The notes beneath the pieces are model-generated. The model was not told the DNA's origin. It was given only the letters and a program-made list of their open reading frames with translations, and made no database searches. From an uncultured Eubacteriales bacterium (GTDB lineage: Bacteria > Bacillota > Clostridia > Lachnospirales > Anaerotignaceae): DNA of 19,671 nt. Both the position numbers and the translations under genes were made by a program. Where the stretch lies: the NCBI GenBank assembly GCA_900546215.1, contig URCD01000039.1, positions 1 through 19,671 on the forward strand. Reading direction: 5' to 3'. Positions 6,436-14,740 of the stretch are shown here, piece by piece (the stretch's first letter is position 1; each line of letters opens with the position of its first letter).

Positions 6436-7860
6436 ATGAAGGAATACAATTTTGATGAAAATAAAAATATGGGCGAAACAGTCCGAATAGACGACATCAA
6501 ACTTAAGCTCAATGAAATGGAAGAGCAGGATTTGCCTGACGATTTTGATGAGTTTGACGATGAATACGACGAATACGATGACGAGTTTGCCCGTACTGCA
6601 GAGGTACCAATAAGGAATAAAAGCAAGGGAAAAAATAATTATAAGCCCGTAAAAAATAAAAAGAACGGCGGAGATAACAAAACTCTGCTGTATATTATTG
6701 CGGCTATTGTTATGGTTATTGTTGTTGCCGCCGCGGTTATATTCGCTATGGGAAGCGGCAAAGAAAAAAATGACAGCGTTGAAGAAGGGGAGACCGCGGA
6801 CTATTTTTACGGTGTTGTGGCGTCTGTAAGCAACAATCAGTTTGAGATAATAGACACAACAGACGGCAAAACAACCATTTACACCGTTGACAGCGCGGTT
6901 CCTGTTACAAAGCTGGACGGAAGAAAAGCAACGTATACCACTGTTACAAGAGGCGATATAATTTATATCGGTACCTCAAAGGAGACCTCCGATATTGTCA
7001 GTATAGAATATACCGACGATGTGTGGGAGAAAAAGGGCTTTGAAAATCCGGTGGTTGAAACGGCGGACAGAACAATTTCTAACGGAGTTACAACCTACGA
7101 TTATGACAAGAACACTCTGTTTATATATAATGCCGACTTTATAAAGGCATCGGATATAAGCAAGGAGGATATAGTGGCGCTTAAGGGCATAGACGATAAA
7201 GTATGGACAGTTACTGTCGAAAAATATCATGGCTTTATTAAGCTTGAAAACGTAGACAGAATAGAAGACCCTGAGATAACTATAGACGGTGAAAAGGTTG
7301 AGTTTGTGGATAATCAGGCTGCGGTGTCGGCAGGCGCCCATTCTCTGGGAATTTCAGGCTCTAATATTGATACGCTTACTGTAGATATTCATATCCCTGC
7401 GGGAGAGGTTTATTCTGTGGATATGGCATCCGTTCAGGAAAAAACAGGAGTTCTTACTCTTAATATTAATGTCGATGACTGTATAATAGTTGTCGACGGC
7501 AAACAGGTAGATAAGGACTCGCCTGTAGTACTGAGCTTGGGAACATACCCCATAAGTGTTTCAGCCGAGGGCTATAAGACCTTTAACGGAACGGTCGACA
7601 TTAATGCGCCTCTTGTTGAAATGGATATTAACCTTGAAAAGATTGAAGTTAAAACAGCGACAATAACCGTAGAATCAAATCCTTCGGGCGCTACGGTATA
7701 TGCAAATAACGCTGTTATTGGGGTTACCCCGTTTACAACTCAAATAAATTATGGTGATTATCAGATTTCGATTAAAAAAGACGGATATGCCGATTATAAT
7801 TTAAATACAACCGTTAATGAGGACCAGAAGACAATATCTGTACTGCTTGCTGAAGAATAA
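6436..7860 (+). CDS. Single-pass membrane protein with extracytoplasmic PEGA domains
   Basis: A 474-residue protein. The N-terminal 80 residues are cytoplasmic, with a very acidic Asp/Glu/Tyr tract (35-51) followed by a Lys/Asn-rich stretch. One transmembrane helix follows (about 84-106, LLYIIAAIVMVIVVAAAVIF). The rest should lie outside the membrane: a beta-rich region (120-330), then two PEGA-type repeats, a weaker one at about 339-400 (GTYPISVSAEGYKTFNG) and a clear C-terminal one at 408-470 (ITVESNPSGATVYANN, then DYQISIKKDGYADYN). PEGA domains are usually surface-exposed and occur in cell-envelope proteins. The ATG has a GAGGTG site (6422-6427). It lies 15 bp before pgcA and the two are probably co-transcribed, which hints at an envelope role but does not prove one. 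Confidence 0.82.
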   Translation: MKEYNFDENKNMGETVRIDDIKLKLNEMEEQDLPDDFDEFDDEYDEYDDEFARTAEVPIRNKSKGKNNYKPVKNKKNGGDNKTLLYIIAAIVMVIVVAAAVIFAMGSGKEKNDSVEEGETADYFYGVVASVSNNQFEIIDTTDGKTTIYTVDSAVPVTKLDGRKATYTTVTRGDIIYIGTSKETSDIVSIEYTDDVWEKKGFENPVVETADRTISNGVTTYDYDKNTLFIYNADFIKASDISKEDIVALKGIDDKVWTVTVEKYHGFIKLENVDRIEDPEITIDGEKVEFVDNQAAVSAGAHSLGISGSNIDTLTVDIHIPAGEVYSVDMASVQEKTGVLTLNINVDDCIIVVDGKQVDKDSPVVLSLGTYPISVSAEGYKTFNGTVDINAPLVEMDINLEKIEVKTATITVESNPSGATVYANNAVIGVTPFTTQINYGDYQISIKKDGYADYNLNTTVNEDQKTISVLLAEE

Positions 7861-7875
7861 ATAGGAGGCATAACT

Positions 7876-9609
7876 ATGGATTATATGGAGAAATACGAAC
7901 TTTGGCTCACATCTGACGCCTTCGACAGGGAGACAAAATCGGAGCTTGAGTCAATTAAGGGAAATGATAAGGAAATAAAGGAAAGATTTTATAAAGATTT
8001 GGAATTTGGCACAGGCGGCCTTAGGGGCATAATTGGCTCCGGAACAAACAGAATGAACAAATATACCGTAGGAAAGGCAACGCAGGGTCTTGCCAACTAC
8101 ATTTTAAAAAATAACCCGGACGGCAGGAAAATGGGGGTTGCCATTGCATATGACTCGAGAAATATGTCGCCTGAATTTGCAGAAATGTCGGCGCTTGTTT
8201 TGAATGCCAACGGAATTAAATCGTATGTATTTGACGAGCTTCGCCCAACTCCTGAATTGTCCTATGCCGTAAGAGCTTTGGGCTGTACTGCCGGAATAGT
8301 CGTTACTGCCAGCCACAACCCTCCGGAATACAACGGGTATAAGGTATATTGGGCCGATGGAGCACAGGTGGTTGCGCCTAAGGATAAGGGAATAATCAGT
8401 GAAGTAAACGCTATTACTGACTTTGCGGATATTAAGACTATGACTAAAAGGGAAGCTGAAGAGGCAGGCCTTTTCAATATAATCGGAAAGGAAATAGATG
8501 ACGGCTTTATAGAAAATATAAAGGCTCAGGCGGTCAGACCTGAGGAAGTTAAAAAGGCTGAGGATATGGTAATTGTCTATACTCCGCTTCATGGAACAGG
8601 AAATAAGCCGGTGCGCAGGGTATTAAAGGAAATAGGCTTTAAAAACGTATATGTTGTTCCTGAACAGGAAATGCCGGATGGAAATTTCTCTACAGTAGGA
8701 TACCCCAATCCGGAGGATCCAAAGGCGTTTACGCTTGCCATAGAGCTTGCTAAGGAGAAAAATGCCGATATAGTTGTAGGTACGGACCCGGATGCTGATA
8801 GGATTGGTGTTGTAATTAAGGACGCTGACGGAAACTATGACGTTCTCACAGGAAATATGACGGGAGCGCTTTTAACTGAATATGTGCTTAACGGAAGAAA
8901 AGAGAAGGGAAAGCTCCCTGATAACGCTGTGGTTATTAAAACCATTGTTACCACAGAGATGGTAAGGGCGATAGCAGAAAATTACGATGCCGAGATAATT
9001 GAGGTTCTTACAGGATTTAAGTTTATAGGCGAGAAAATTAAGCAGTTTGAAGAGGATCACAGCCATACGTTTGTTTTCGGCTTTGAGGAGAGCTACGGAT
9101 GTCTTTCGGGCACATATGCCAGAGATAAGGACGCTGTCGGCGCAGCAATGCTTGTATGCGAAATGGCTGCGTACTATAAAAACAGGGGAATGACTCTTCA
9201 CGACGGCCTTGATGAGCTTTACGAAAAATATGGCTTCTATAAAGAAGGCGTTAAGTCCGTAACGCTTAAGGGGATTGACGGTGCTGAGCAGATTAAAAAG
9301 ATAATGGCTTATCTGAGAGACAATACCCCGGCCGAGTTTGCGGGACACAGGACGATTTGGAAAAAGGATTACAAAACTCAGGAGTTTATTAACATAGCCA
9401 CCGGAGAGACAGCTAAAAGCGGGCTTCCAGTATCAGACGTACTCTACTACAATTTAGAGGGCGGCGCGTGGCTTTGCGTAAGGCCCTCCGGAACAGAGCC
9501 GAAAATTAAGTTCTATATGGGAGTGAAGGCTGACAGTCTTAAGGAAGCGGATAAAAAGGTTGAGGTAATGGAAAGAGCGGTTGACGAACTGCTTTGCAAT
9601 ATTAAATAA
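7876..9609 (+). CDS. pgcA: Alpha-phosphoglucomutase / phosphomannomutase
   Basis: Interconverts glucose-1-phosphate and glucose-6-phosphate through a phosphoserine enzyme, feeding UDP-glucose, glycolipid and envelope polysaccharide synthesis in the cytoplasm. The 577 residues carry all four alpha-D-phosphohexomutase domains and active-site loops: the N-terminal LEFGTGGLRGIIGSGTNRMN (42-61), the catalytic serine loop TASHNP (144-149, Ser146), metal loop DPDADR (304-309), sugar loop GFEESYG (402-408) and phosphate loop RPSGTEPK (536-543). Length and N-terminal motif match Bacillus PgcA (about 580) rather than the shorter GlmM. The ATG is preceded by GGAGG (7864-7868). It is downstream of and probably co-transcribed with the PEGA-protein gene, and is followed by a strong terminator. 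Use of mannose-1-phosphate as a second substrate is possible. Confidence 0.95.
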   Translation: MDYMEKYELWLTSDAFDRETKSELESIKGNDKEIKERFYKDLEFGTGGLRGIIGSGTNRMNKYTVGKATQGLANYILKNNPDGRKMGVAIAYDSRNMSPEFAEMSALVLNANGIKSYVFDELRPTPELSYAVRALGCTAGIVVTASHNPPEYNGYKVYWADGAQVVAPKDKGIISEVNAITDFADIKTMTKREAEEAGLFNIIGKEIDDGFIENIKAQAVRPEEVKKAEDMVIVYTPLHGTGNKPVRRVLKEIGFKNVYVVPEQEMPDGNFSTVGYPNPEDPKAFTLAIELAKEKNADIVVGTDPDADRIGVVIKDADGNYDVLTGNMTGALLTEYVLNGRKEKGKLPDNAVVIKTIVTTEMVRAIAENYDAEIIEVLTGFKFIGEKIKQFEEDHSHTFVFGFEESYGCLSGTYARDKDAVGAAMLVCEMAAYYKNRGMTLHDGLDELYEKYGFYKEGVKSVTLKGIDGAEQIKKIMAYLRDNTPAEFAGHRTIWKKDYKTQEFINIATGETAKSGLPVSDVLYYNLEGGAWLCVRPSGTEPKIKFYMGVKADSLKEADKKVEVMERAVDELLCNIK

Positions 9610-9619
9610 GAAGGTATTT

Positions 9620-9655
9620 AAAAGAGAACCATCGTCAGATGGTTCTCTTTTGTTG
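9620..9655 (+). terminator. Intrinsic terminator after pgcA
   Basis: A perfect 14-bp stem, AAAAGAGAACCATC (9620-9633) with GATGGTTCTCTTTT (9638-9651), loop GTCA, and T-rich flank TGTTGTT. It closes the PEGA-pgcA transcript. Confidence 0.9.
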
Positions 9656-9840
9656 TTATTTATTCCCTTATATTTTTAGGTATCCAGAATTATTTTTTTC
9701 ACACTCCTTTTAAGTAAAGGGCGATGCATATATGCAAGAGGTCAAATATTACTTTCAAAGAAACCCAGTGATATAACCGCCGCTTTCATTTTCTGTAAGT
9801 CGAATTTTATCATAAAAGTACGTATTTCTCTTGCATAAAA

Positions 9841-9872
9841 AGACAAAAAAAGAAGTAATAAATTTGTATAAT
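9841..9872 (+). promoter_or_regulatory. Candidate spoIIE promoter with possible Spo0A box
   Basis: A perfect -10 TATAAT lies at 9867-9872 (predicted start about 9879) but without a -35 at 17 bp. AGACAAA at 9841-9847 sits where a -35 would be and matches the Spo0A box TGnCGAA at 5 of 7 positions; a better match, AGTCGAA (6/7), lies at 9798-9804. In Bacillus, spoIIE uses sigma-A with Spo0A boxes near a displaced -35, so the arrangement is plausible but rests on short motifs. The rest of the 9656-9840 gap shows only a 12-bp palindrome TGCATATATGCA (9725-9736). Confidence 0.4.
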
Positions 9873-9905
9873 CCCTCATACAGGAAGGAAATGGGGGACA
9901 GGCTT

Positions 9906-12251
9906 ATGGAAAGAACCGGGACGGCGAAAGCCGCCGAAACCGTTAAAAAATTTACCGCCGCAAAAGAAATATACACGGGCGGAATATTTGGGCTTACTGG
10001 TATACTGTGCGGAGCCTTTTCTATGCTCGGCTCATTTAACCCGGTAGGCATTGCCTGCATTATGGCCTTTCTTGGAGAGGGAATGCAGTTTTACTTTACT
10101 GTACTGACGGTAATCGCGGGATATGTACTGGGCAATATGGAGTTATTTGTTCCGGACTATGCAATTGCTGTTTTACTGTGTACTATTTACGGCGTTATTA
10201 AGGATAGGTCAAATAAATCAATAACAGCCGGTGAAAAGGCAATATCTGCATTTATTATTTTTTCCATGTCAGGAGCAATTAAAGGACTGATAGAGAAGGA
10301 TTTGCCATACATACTTACGGTTTATGTGCTGGAGGGGCTTGTAATATTCTCTCTGGTTTATATATTTGACAAAGGCGTGACTGCCGTAAAAACGGCTATT
10401 ATAAAACGTTCCCTTGACAGGGGAGACGTTATAGGCCTTACTGCGATAGCTGCATTTGCGGCTTCGGGTGCGGCTGCACTATATAATGGCGTCATACCTG
10501 TACATATAATATTGGGATTTTATATTTTTCTTACTGCCGGCTGGGCCTTTGGAGCGGAGGCAGCCGCGGCCGCAGGAGTACTGACAGGCTTCGCCCTTCT
10601 TTTTGGAGGGATTATTGATACAAGAATGTTTGTAATATACTGCATATCCTCAGTCATGTCAGGTGCGCTGAGAAATTCAGGCAGAGTGCTTACAGCTGTG
10701 GGCTGTATCTCTGCTGCCTGTATGCTGGGATATTACTTCGGGATGTTGGAAATTTCTTTTGTATTGGGGGTGTGCGCAGCCTGTATAATGTTCGTCATTT
10801 CGGCTGAAAGGGTAACAAAAAGCGTTGCCCTTACAGATGAAAGCACCGCTAAAAGCGGCGGAGACCATTATGCGGGTATGCGGGATTATATATCAGGAAG
10901 GCTCAATGACTATTACAGAGGAATAGATGCTCTGTATAAGAGCTTTTTGCCTGACAGGACAAATAAGGACAAAGCCAAGAAAGAGACGGACGAGCTTGTG
11001 GATAAGGTGGCCTGCATGGCCTGTGAAAACTGCTTCATGAGCGACAATTGCTGGAATGGTTCGTTTTACAATACATATCAAACCCTGTTAACGCTTTTTT
11101 CTGCATGCGAGAAAAAAGGAACTGTGAGTGCGGATGACCTGCCTTCCGTATTCAAGGATTACTGCGTGAAACAGGATGAATTTGCCGAGGCAGTTAATGT
11201 GACATATTCAAGCCACAGGGAAAAACTCATATGGAAAATGAGGCTTGCGGAGAGCAAGCAGATAGCCTGCGAACAGTTAGGAGCAGTTGCCGATATGATG
11301 AAAGCCCTGGCCGAGGAGTTTGAAAACAAAACAAGCTTTAAAGAAAATCTGGAAAAGATACTGCTCTACGAACTCAAAAGAACTAATGATAACGTTGATA
11401 GGGTAAGCGTTGAGGAGGGTGAAAACGGTGAATATGAAGTTACGGTATATAAACATGGATGTGAAGGAAGACAAGCGTGCAGGGACAAAACAATCGATAC
11501 CGTAAGCGCTATACTTGGCAGAAAGATGAGGCGGCTGGAAAAGGAATGTAAGCCTGATACTAACGGGCACTGTAAGCTGACGCTGTGTGAAAAATGCAAT
11601 TTTAAAATTTCGACTGCGGCGGCCATGGCCATTAAAGATGACGAACATATATCAGGAGATTCTTATTCCTTTATGGAGCTGCCTAAGGGAGGATATATGA
11701 TAGCCCTTTCCGACGGTATGGGAAGCGGCAGAGCGGCCGGTGAAGAAAGCCGCACAGTTATAGAACTGCTGGAACAGTTTGCAGAGGCCGGTTTCAAACG
11801 GGAGCTGGCCCTTAAAATGATAAACTCAGTACTTGTTATGGGAACAGACGAGGAGAGCTTTGCCACCCTTGATATGTGCTATGTGGACCTGTATTCCGGA
11901 TCCGCAGAATTTATAAAAACCGGGGCGGCGGCAACATTTGTTATAAGGGATTCAAAGGCAAAGGCGATACGTTCCTCTTCACTTCCAATTGGAATGCTCA
12001 AGTACTTCGATATGGATAGAGCGGAATTTAAACTGAAGAAAAACGATATAATTCTCATGCTGACCGACGGGGCGGCTGAGGTCATCGACAGGGATGGAAT
12101 GTCTGACATAATTCTGACGGAACTAATGGAGAATAATAAAATGAAGGACCCCAAAGACATAGCCGATTATGTTTTGGAAAGCCTGAAGGAGAGATCCGGT
12201 TTCAGAATACAGGACGATATGACTGTCGTGGCCGCAAGAGTGTGGGGATAG
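9906..12251 (+). CDS. spoIIE: Stage II sporulation protein E (SpoIIE), PP2C-type serine phosphatase
   Basis: Membrane phosphatase that dephosphorylates SpoIIAA, freeing sigma-F in the forespore, and also acts in asymmetric septum formation with FtsZ. The 781-residue product has a short cytoplasmic N-terminus, a polytopic membrane region (about residues 20-305, about ten segments) and a central regulatory region with the cysteine cluster C370-x2-C-x2-C-x5-C382-W. The C-terminal PPM phosphatase domain (about 570-780) shows GDSYSF, SDGMGSG (metal Asp603), TGAAATFVI, SSSLPIGML and LTDGAAEV (Asp721). Bacillus SpoIIE is 827 residues. The frame opens at a TTG at 9831, but the -10 box lies inside that extension; ATG 9906 has GGGGGA 7 bp upstream. 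ATG 9891 is the alternative. It has its own promoter and terminator. Confidence 0.95.
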   Translation: MERTGTAKAAETVKKFTAAKEIYTGGIFGLTGILCGAFSMLGSFNPVGIACIMAFLGEGMQFYFTVLTVIAGYVLGNMELFVPDYAIAVLLCTIYGVIKDRSNKSITAGEKAISAFIIFSMSGAIKGLIEKDLPYILTVYVLEGLVIFSLVYIFDKGVTAVKTAIIKRSLDRGDVIGLTAIAAFAASGAAALYNGVIPVHIILGFYIFLTAGWAFGAEAAAAAGVLTGFALLFGGIIDTRMFVIYCISSVMSGALRNSGRVLTAVGCISAACMLGYYFGMLEISFVLGVCAACIMFVISAERVTKSVALTDESTAKSGGDHYAGMRDYISGRLNDYYRGIDALYKSFLPDRTNKDKAKKETDELVDKVACMACENCFMSDNCWNGSFYNTYQTLLTLFSACEKKGTVSADDLPSVFKDYCVKQDEFAEAVNVTYSSHREKLIWKMRLAESKQIACEQLGAVADMMKALAEEFENKTSFKENLEKILLYELKRTNDNVDRVSVEEGENGEYEVTVYKHGCEGRQACRDKTIDTVSAILGRKMRRLEKECKPDTNGHCKLTLCEKCNFKISTAAAMAIKDDEHISGDSYSFMELPKGGYMIALSDGMGSGRAAGEESRTVIELLEQFAEAGFKRELALKMINSVLVMGTDEESFATLDMCYVDLYSGSAEFIKTGAAATFVIRDSKAKAIRSSSLPIGMLKYFDMDRAEFKLKKNDIILMLTDGAAEVIDRDGMSDIILTELMENNKMKDPKDIADYVLESLKERSGFRIQDDMTVVAARVWG

Positions 12252-12370
12252 ATAAAGACCCCTTCAAATGGAGTAATAAATGTTTAGATTAGGGGATTCA
12301 GGTATACCAAAGGACGGTAATGCCATATAAGAAAAATGAGATGATTTCATAAATTAGAGATTTTGATTAA

Positions 12371-12399
12371 AATACCTTGCTTTATAGCAGGGTATTTTT
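12371..12399 (+). terminator. Intrinsic terminator downstream of spoIIE
   Basis: AATACCTTGCT (12371-12381), loop TTAT, AGCAGGGTATT (12386-12396): 11 bp with one G-U pair, then a T run to 12399. It lies about 120 bp after the spoIIE stop; the stretch between shows no coding or other signal. Confidence 0.8.
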
Positions 12400-12751
12400 G
12401 CTATGTTCATATTTTTTATTGAACTGAATTTTATTCTTTATAAATGTTTTACAAACTGATATATTGATTATTTATTATATGAAGCTTCCAATGATTATTT
12501 TATTAATTTAAAGTGTAAAAGAAGTTTGGCCTTGTTTATTTTTCTTTAATTCATTATCTTCAATCAACTATTTATATAAAATAAGTTAGTATTGGCTTTG
12601 TTTGTATTATATAAAATTTATGTTTTTTACTCTGAATTTACTCAAAACAATTGGCCTGGGTTTCTTGATAAAAAAAGGAAATAGATGTATTATTTCTTTA
12701 AATTTAGCATCTAGTTACTCAGTATATTCGCAAATTTTAGGGAGGACTGAA
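12400..12751 (+). other. AT-rich intergenic stretch before the first stalk-domain gene
   Basis: About 350 bp of strikingly AT-rich sequence. A TTG-started frame (12602 onwards) enters the next gene, but its first 50 codons look non-coding and end at the true signal-peptide start. The best promoter-like pair is TTAGTA (12586-12591), 18 bp, TATAAA (12610-12615), which is weak. No RNA gene, repeat or remnant gene was recognised. Confidence 0.5.
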
Positions 12752-13555
12752 ATGAAAAAAATTATATCATTATTTTTTGCCGTGCTAATGTTTTCAACAA
12801 CGGCACTGGCTGCGACAGACGAAAGTAAAAGCGAGGTTTATGGAGAAAGCGGCGACTATGGCTGCAGCGTAACCATAGAAACCTGTGAGCTCAGTTATAT
12901 GGACAAAGTCGTGTCATACGGGATTTTTACATATAAAAATATGAAATATGTCCCCTTACGAGATACTGCTAATTTTTTTGGCAAAGAGGTAAGCTATGAC
13001 CCGGTATCGAGCAGTATAAATATAAGCGACAGCATGGAGAATGTTTTATATTCAGCATCAAGTGCGGATAACGCAGCGTCGGGTACGGCAAAGGCGGCCT
13101 ATAATGATATATACTATAACGGGGCTGATCTGATGAGACTGGATAACGATTTTACAGATGAGGCTAAAAAGATCGGCAGAGAATACATACCGATATTAAA
13201 TTATAACGACAGGATATATGTGCCTCTCAAACTGCTAACGGAAAGCTTTGGGCTGCTGTGGGAATACGACGGAAACAAAATCAATATATCTGAGCCGTCG
13301 GACAGACTAAAAATTATTCCCGGTGCAAAGGCCGGATACAAGGATTACGTCGAGTATATAGACAATGACGGAGTTGTTGATGCAAAGCTCATAAATGAGG
13401 CTGTTCAAAGGCAGTGGGGGCATTATGCCGAACCGGCAGAGGTCAAGGAGCAGTGGTATATGGCAGGGTATTACGAAGGAAAGCTTGCCATTGAGGTTTA
13501 TACATCGCTTAAAGGCGAGTATTATCTTATGTCGGGTGTTTATGAGGTGATTTGA
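12752..13555 (+). CDS. Secreted stalk-domain (copper amine oxidase N-terminal-like) protein, first of a related pair
   Basis: A 267-residue exported protein of unknown function. The signal peptide is MKKIISLFFAVLMFSTTALA (1-20), with likely cleavage before ATDES. Two Cu_amine_oxidN1-type half-repeats follow: YVPLRDTANFFGKEVSYD (66-83) and YVPLKLLTESFGLLWEYDGN (156-175), each ending in a short strand (INIS). This beta-rich stalk module is common in secreted clostridial proteins and does not imply copper binding or oxidase activity. A C-terminal region (about 185-267) ends LAIEVY..., VYEVI and is shared with the next gene. I chose ATG 12752 rather than the upstream TTG at 12602 because it starts the signal peptide and has GGGAGG (12740-12745). 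It stands alone between intergenic gaps. Confidence 0.8.
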   Translation: MKKIISLFFAVLMFSTTALAATDESKSEVYGESGDYGCSVTIETCELSYMDKVVSYGIFTYKNMKYVPLRDTANFFGKEVSYDPVSSSINISDSMENVLYSASSADNAASGTAKAAYNDIYYNGADLMRLDNDFTDEAKKIGREYIPILNYNDRIYVPLKLLTESFGLLWEYDGNKINISEPSDRLKIIPGAKAGYKDYVEYIDNDGVVDAKLINEAVQRQWGHYAEPAEVKEQWYMAGYYEGKLAIEVYTSLKGEYYLMSGVYEVI

Positions 13556-13722
13556 CGGCACTACTTGTCATAGGCTGTCAATTAAATACACAACGTAAGT
13601 AACTATATAGCAGTTGAAGTGGGCGTTTGAGATACACATATGAGTTTATCTAATATTACATCCTATGGAACTACGTTTATTTATAAAATTTTTTGATGTT
13701 TTACCTAGCAGGAGGGAGCGTT

Positions 13723-14580
13723 ATGAAAACACATCTGAAAAAGCGGAAAATGATTTTACTGTCTGCGGTGCTCTGCCTATTGTTTTCAATGGGCGTGCGT
13801 GCGGAGGAAGAACCAAGGCTTAACGGCTTCACCTATGATGAATATAGGGATAATGTAGAAAAACAGAGCGCCCTTGTAAAAACTAAAAGGGTTAACATGA
13901 CGTTTAAGGAAAACAGCGTCTCATGCGATGTATTTATGTACTATGGGCAGTTGTTCATTCCGGTGAGGACTGCCGCTGAGCTTATGGACAAATCAATAAT
14001 ATACGACGATGAGACAGGAAGCGCAAGGATAACGGATATATATCCCAACGGCCAAGCGGAGGGAGTGATATTTGAAGGCGGAGAGGTTAGGGCAGACTTC
14101 AATCAAATGCCGGTGTACTATAAGGACGATGTATTCGCCTATTCAGATGTATGGTATGATACGTGGCGTCGTCCTGATGGCTTCAATTGTAATGGATATA
14201 TATATGCTCCGATGGCGGAATTAACGGAAGCGTTCGGCTATTACAGGTACTGCGATGAGGAAGGCAACATCTTTATAGAGGAAAGCAGCGGTCGTATTAA
14301 AGAAACTGATAACGAGGCATATGAAGAATATATGGAGTCGAGACCGGGTCCAAATCCGGTTAGGCCTTATGTGGATGAAGAACTGCTAAAAGAGGCTGAG
14401 CATTCGGCGTGGAGTATGTGTGCGAAGGTCGAAGGAGCTGTAGGAAAGTGCGAAACGACGACTTTTACATTTCAAGGAAAGGACTACATTGAGGTCGGCG
14501 TCGAAAGGATGGATGAAGAAGGCAGGAAGTTTTATAATGGGTCTCGCTGGATAGCGGTGATCGTTTACGAGGTGCTTTAA
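13723..14580 (+). CDS. Secreted stalk-domain-like protein, second of a related pair
   Basis: A 285-residue exported protein, related in layout to the preceding gene. It has a basic signal peptide (KKRKMILLSAVLCLLFSMG), with likely cleavage at VRA-EEE near residue 27. A stalk half-repeat follows (LFIPVRTAAELMDKSIIYDD, 77-96) and a more diverged second one (YIYAPMAELTEAFGYYRYCD, 159-178). The C-terminal region (about 190-285) has RIK, YEEYMES, VDEELLKEAEHSAW and a terminal VYEVL, matching RLK, YKDYVEY, VDAKLINEAVQRQW and VYEVI in the upstream gene. ATG 13723 follows a GGAGGGA site (13711-13717); an in-frame ATG at 13693 lacks one. The 167-bp gap from the previous gene suggests separate transcription. 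Function unknown; probably an old tandem duplicate. Confidence 0.75.
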   Translation: MKTHLKKRKMILLSAVLCLLFSMGVRAEEEPRLNGFTYDEYRDNVEKQSALVKTKRVNMTFKENSVSCDVFMYYGQLFIPVRTAAELMDKSIIYDDETGSARITDIYPNGQAEGVIFEGGEVRADFNQMPVYYKDDVFAYSDVWYDTWRRPDGFNCNGYIYAPMAELTEAFGYYRYCDEEGNIFIEESSGRIKETDNEAYEEYMESRPGPNPVRPYVDEELLKEAEHSAWSMCAKVEGAVGKCETTTFTFQGKDYIEVGVERMDEEGRKFYNGSRWIAVIVYEVL

Positions 14581-14654
14581 CGTCGTTTACACAGTACTGA
14601 TTTGCTTATTTTCCCGGCTGAGATTGACAGAAGCACAAATTTTTTGTATTATCG

Positions 14655-14682
14655 AAGCAGCGCAATTCGCGCTGCTTTTTTT
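14655..14682 (+). terminator. Intrinsic terminator after the stalk-domain pair
   Basis: AAGCAGCGC (14655-14663), loop AATTC, GCGCTGCTT (14669-14677), then five more T. This is a GC-rich 9-bp stem with a clear U tract. Confidence 0.88.
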
Positions 14683-14740
14683 GTGTATTTAAGAATTACT
14701 AATTTAAAGGGGTATTAATTATTCAGAGGGAGAGGATTTT

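Noticed and set aside
8104..9348. Several open frames on the minus strand inside pgcA
   Set aside because: They are antisense to a gene with all active-site motifs and show no family features.
6314..9677. CCCTTATATTTTT present both after the CotS-like gene and after pgcA
   Set aside because: It is only 13 bp of low-complexity sequence, with no similarity around it, so not a mobile-element repeat.
9725..9736. Palindrome TGCATATATGCA as a regulator site
   Set aside because: It is short, AT-rich and about 130 bp from the promoter, with no second copy; chance is likely.
9831..9905. TTG-started N-terminal extension of SpoIIE
   Set aside because: It has no ribosome-binding site and contains the likely -10 box of the gene's own promoter.
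12602..12751. 50-codon upstream extension of the first stalk-domain protein
   Set aside because: It starts at TTG without a ribosome-binding site and would bury the signal peptide that begins at 12752.
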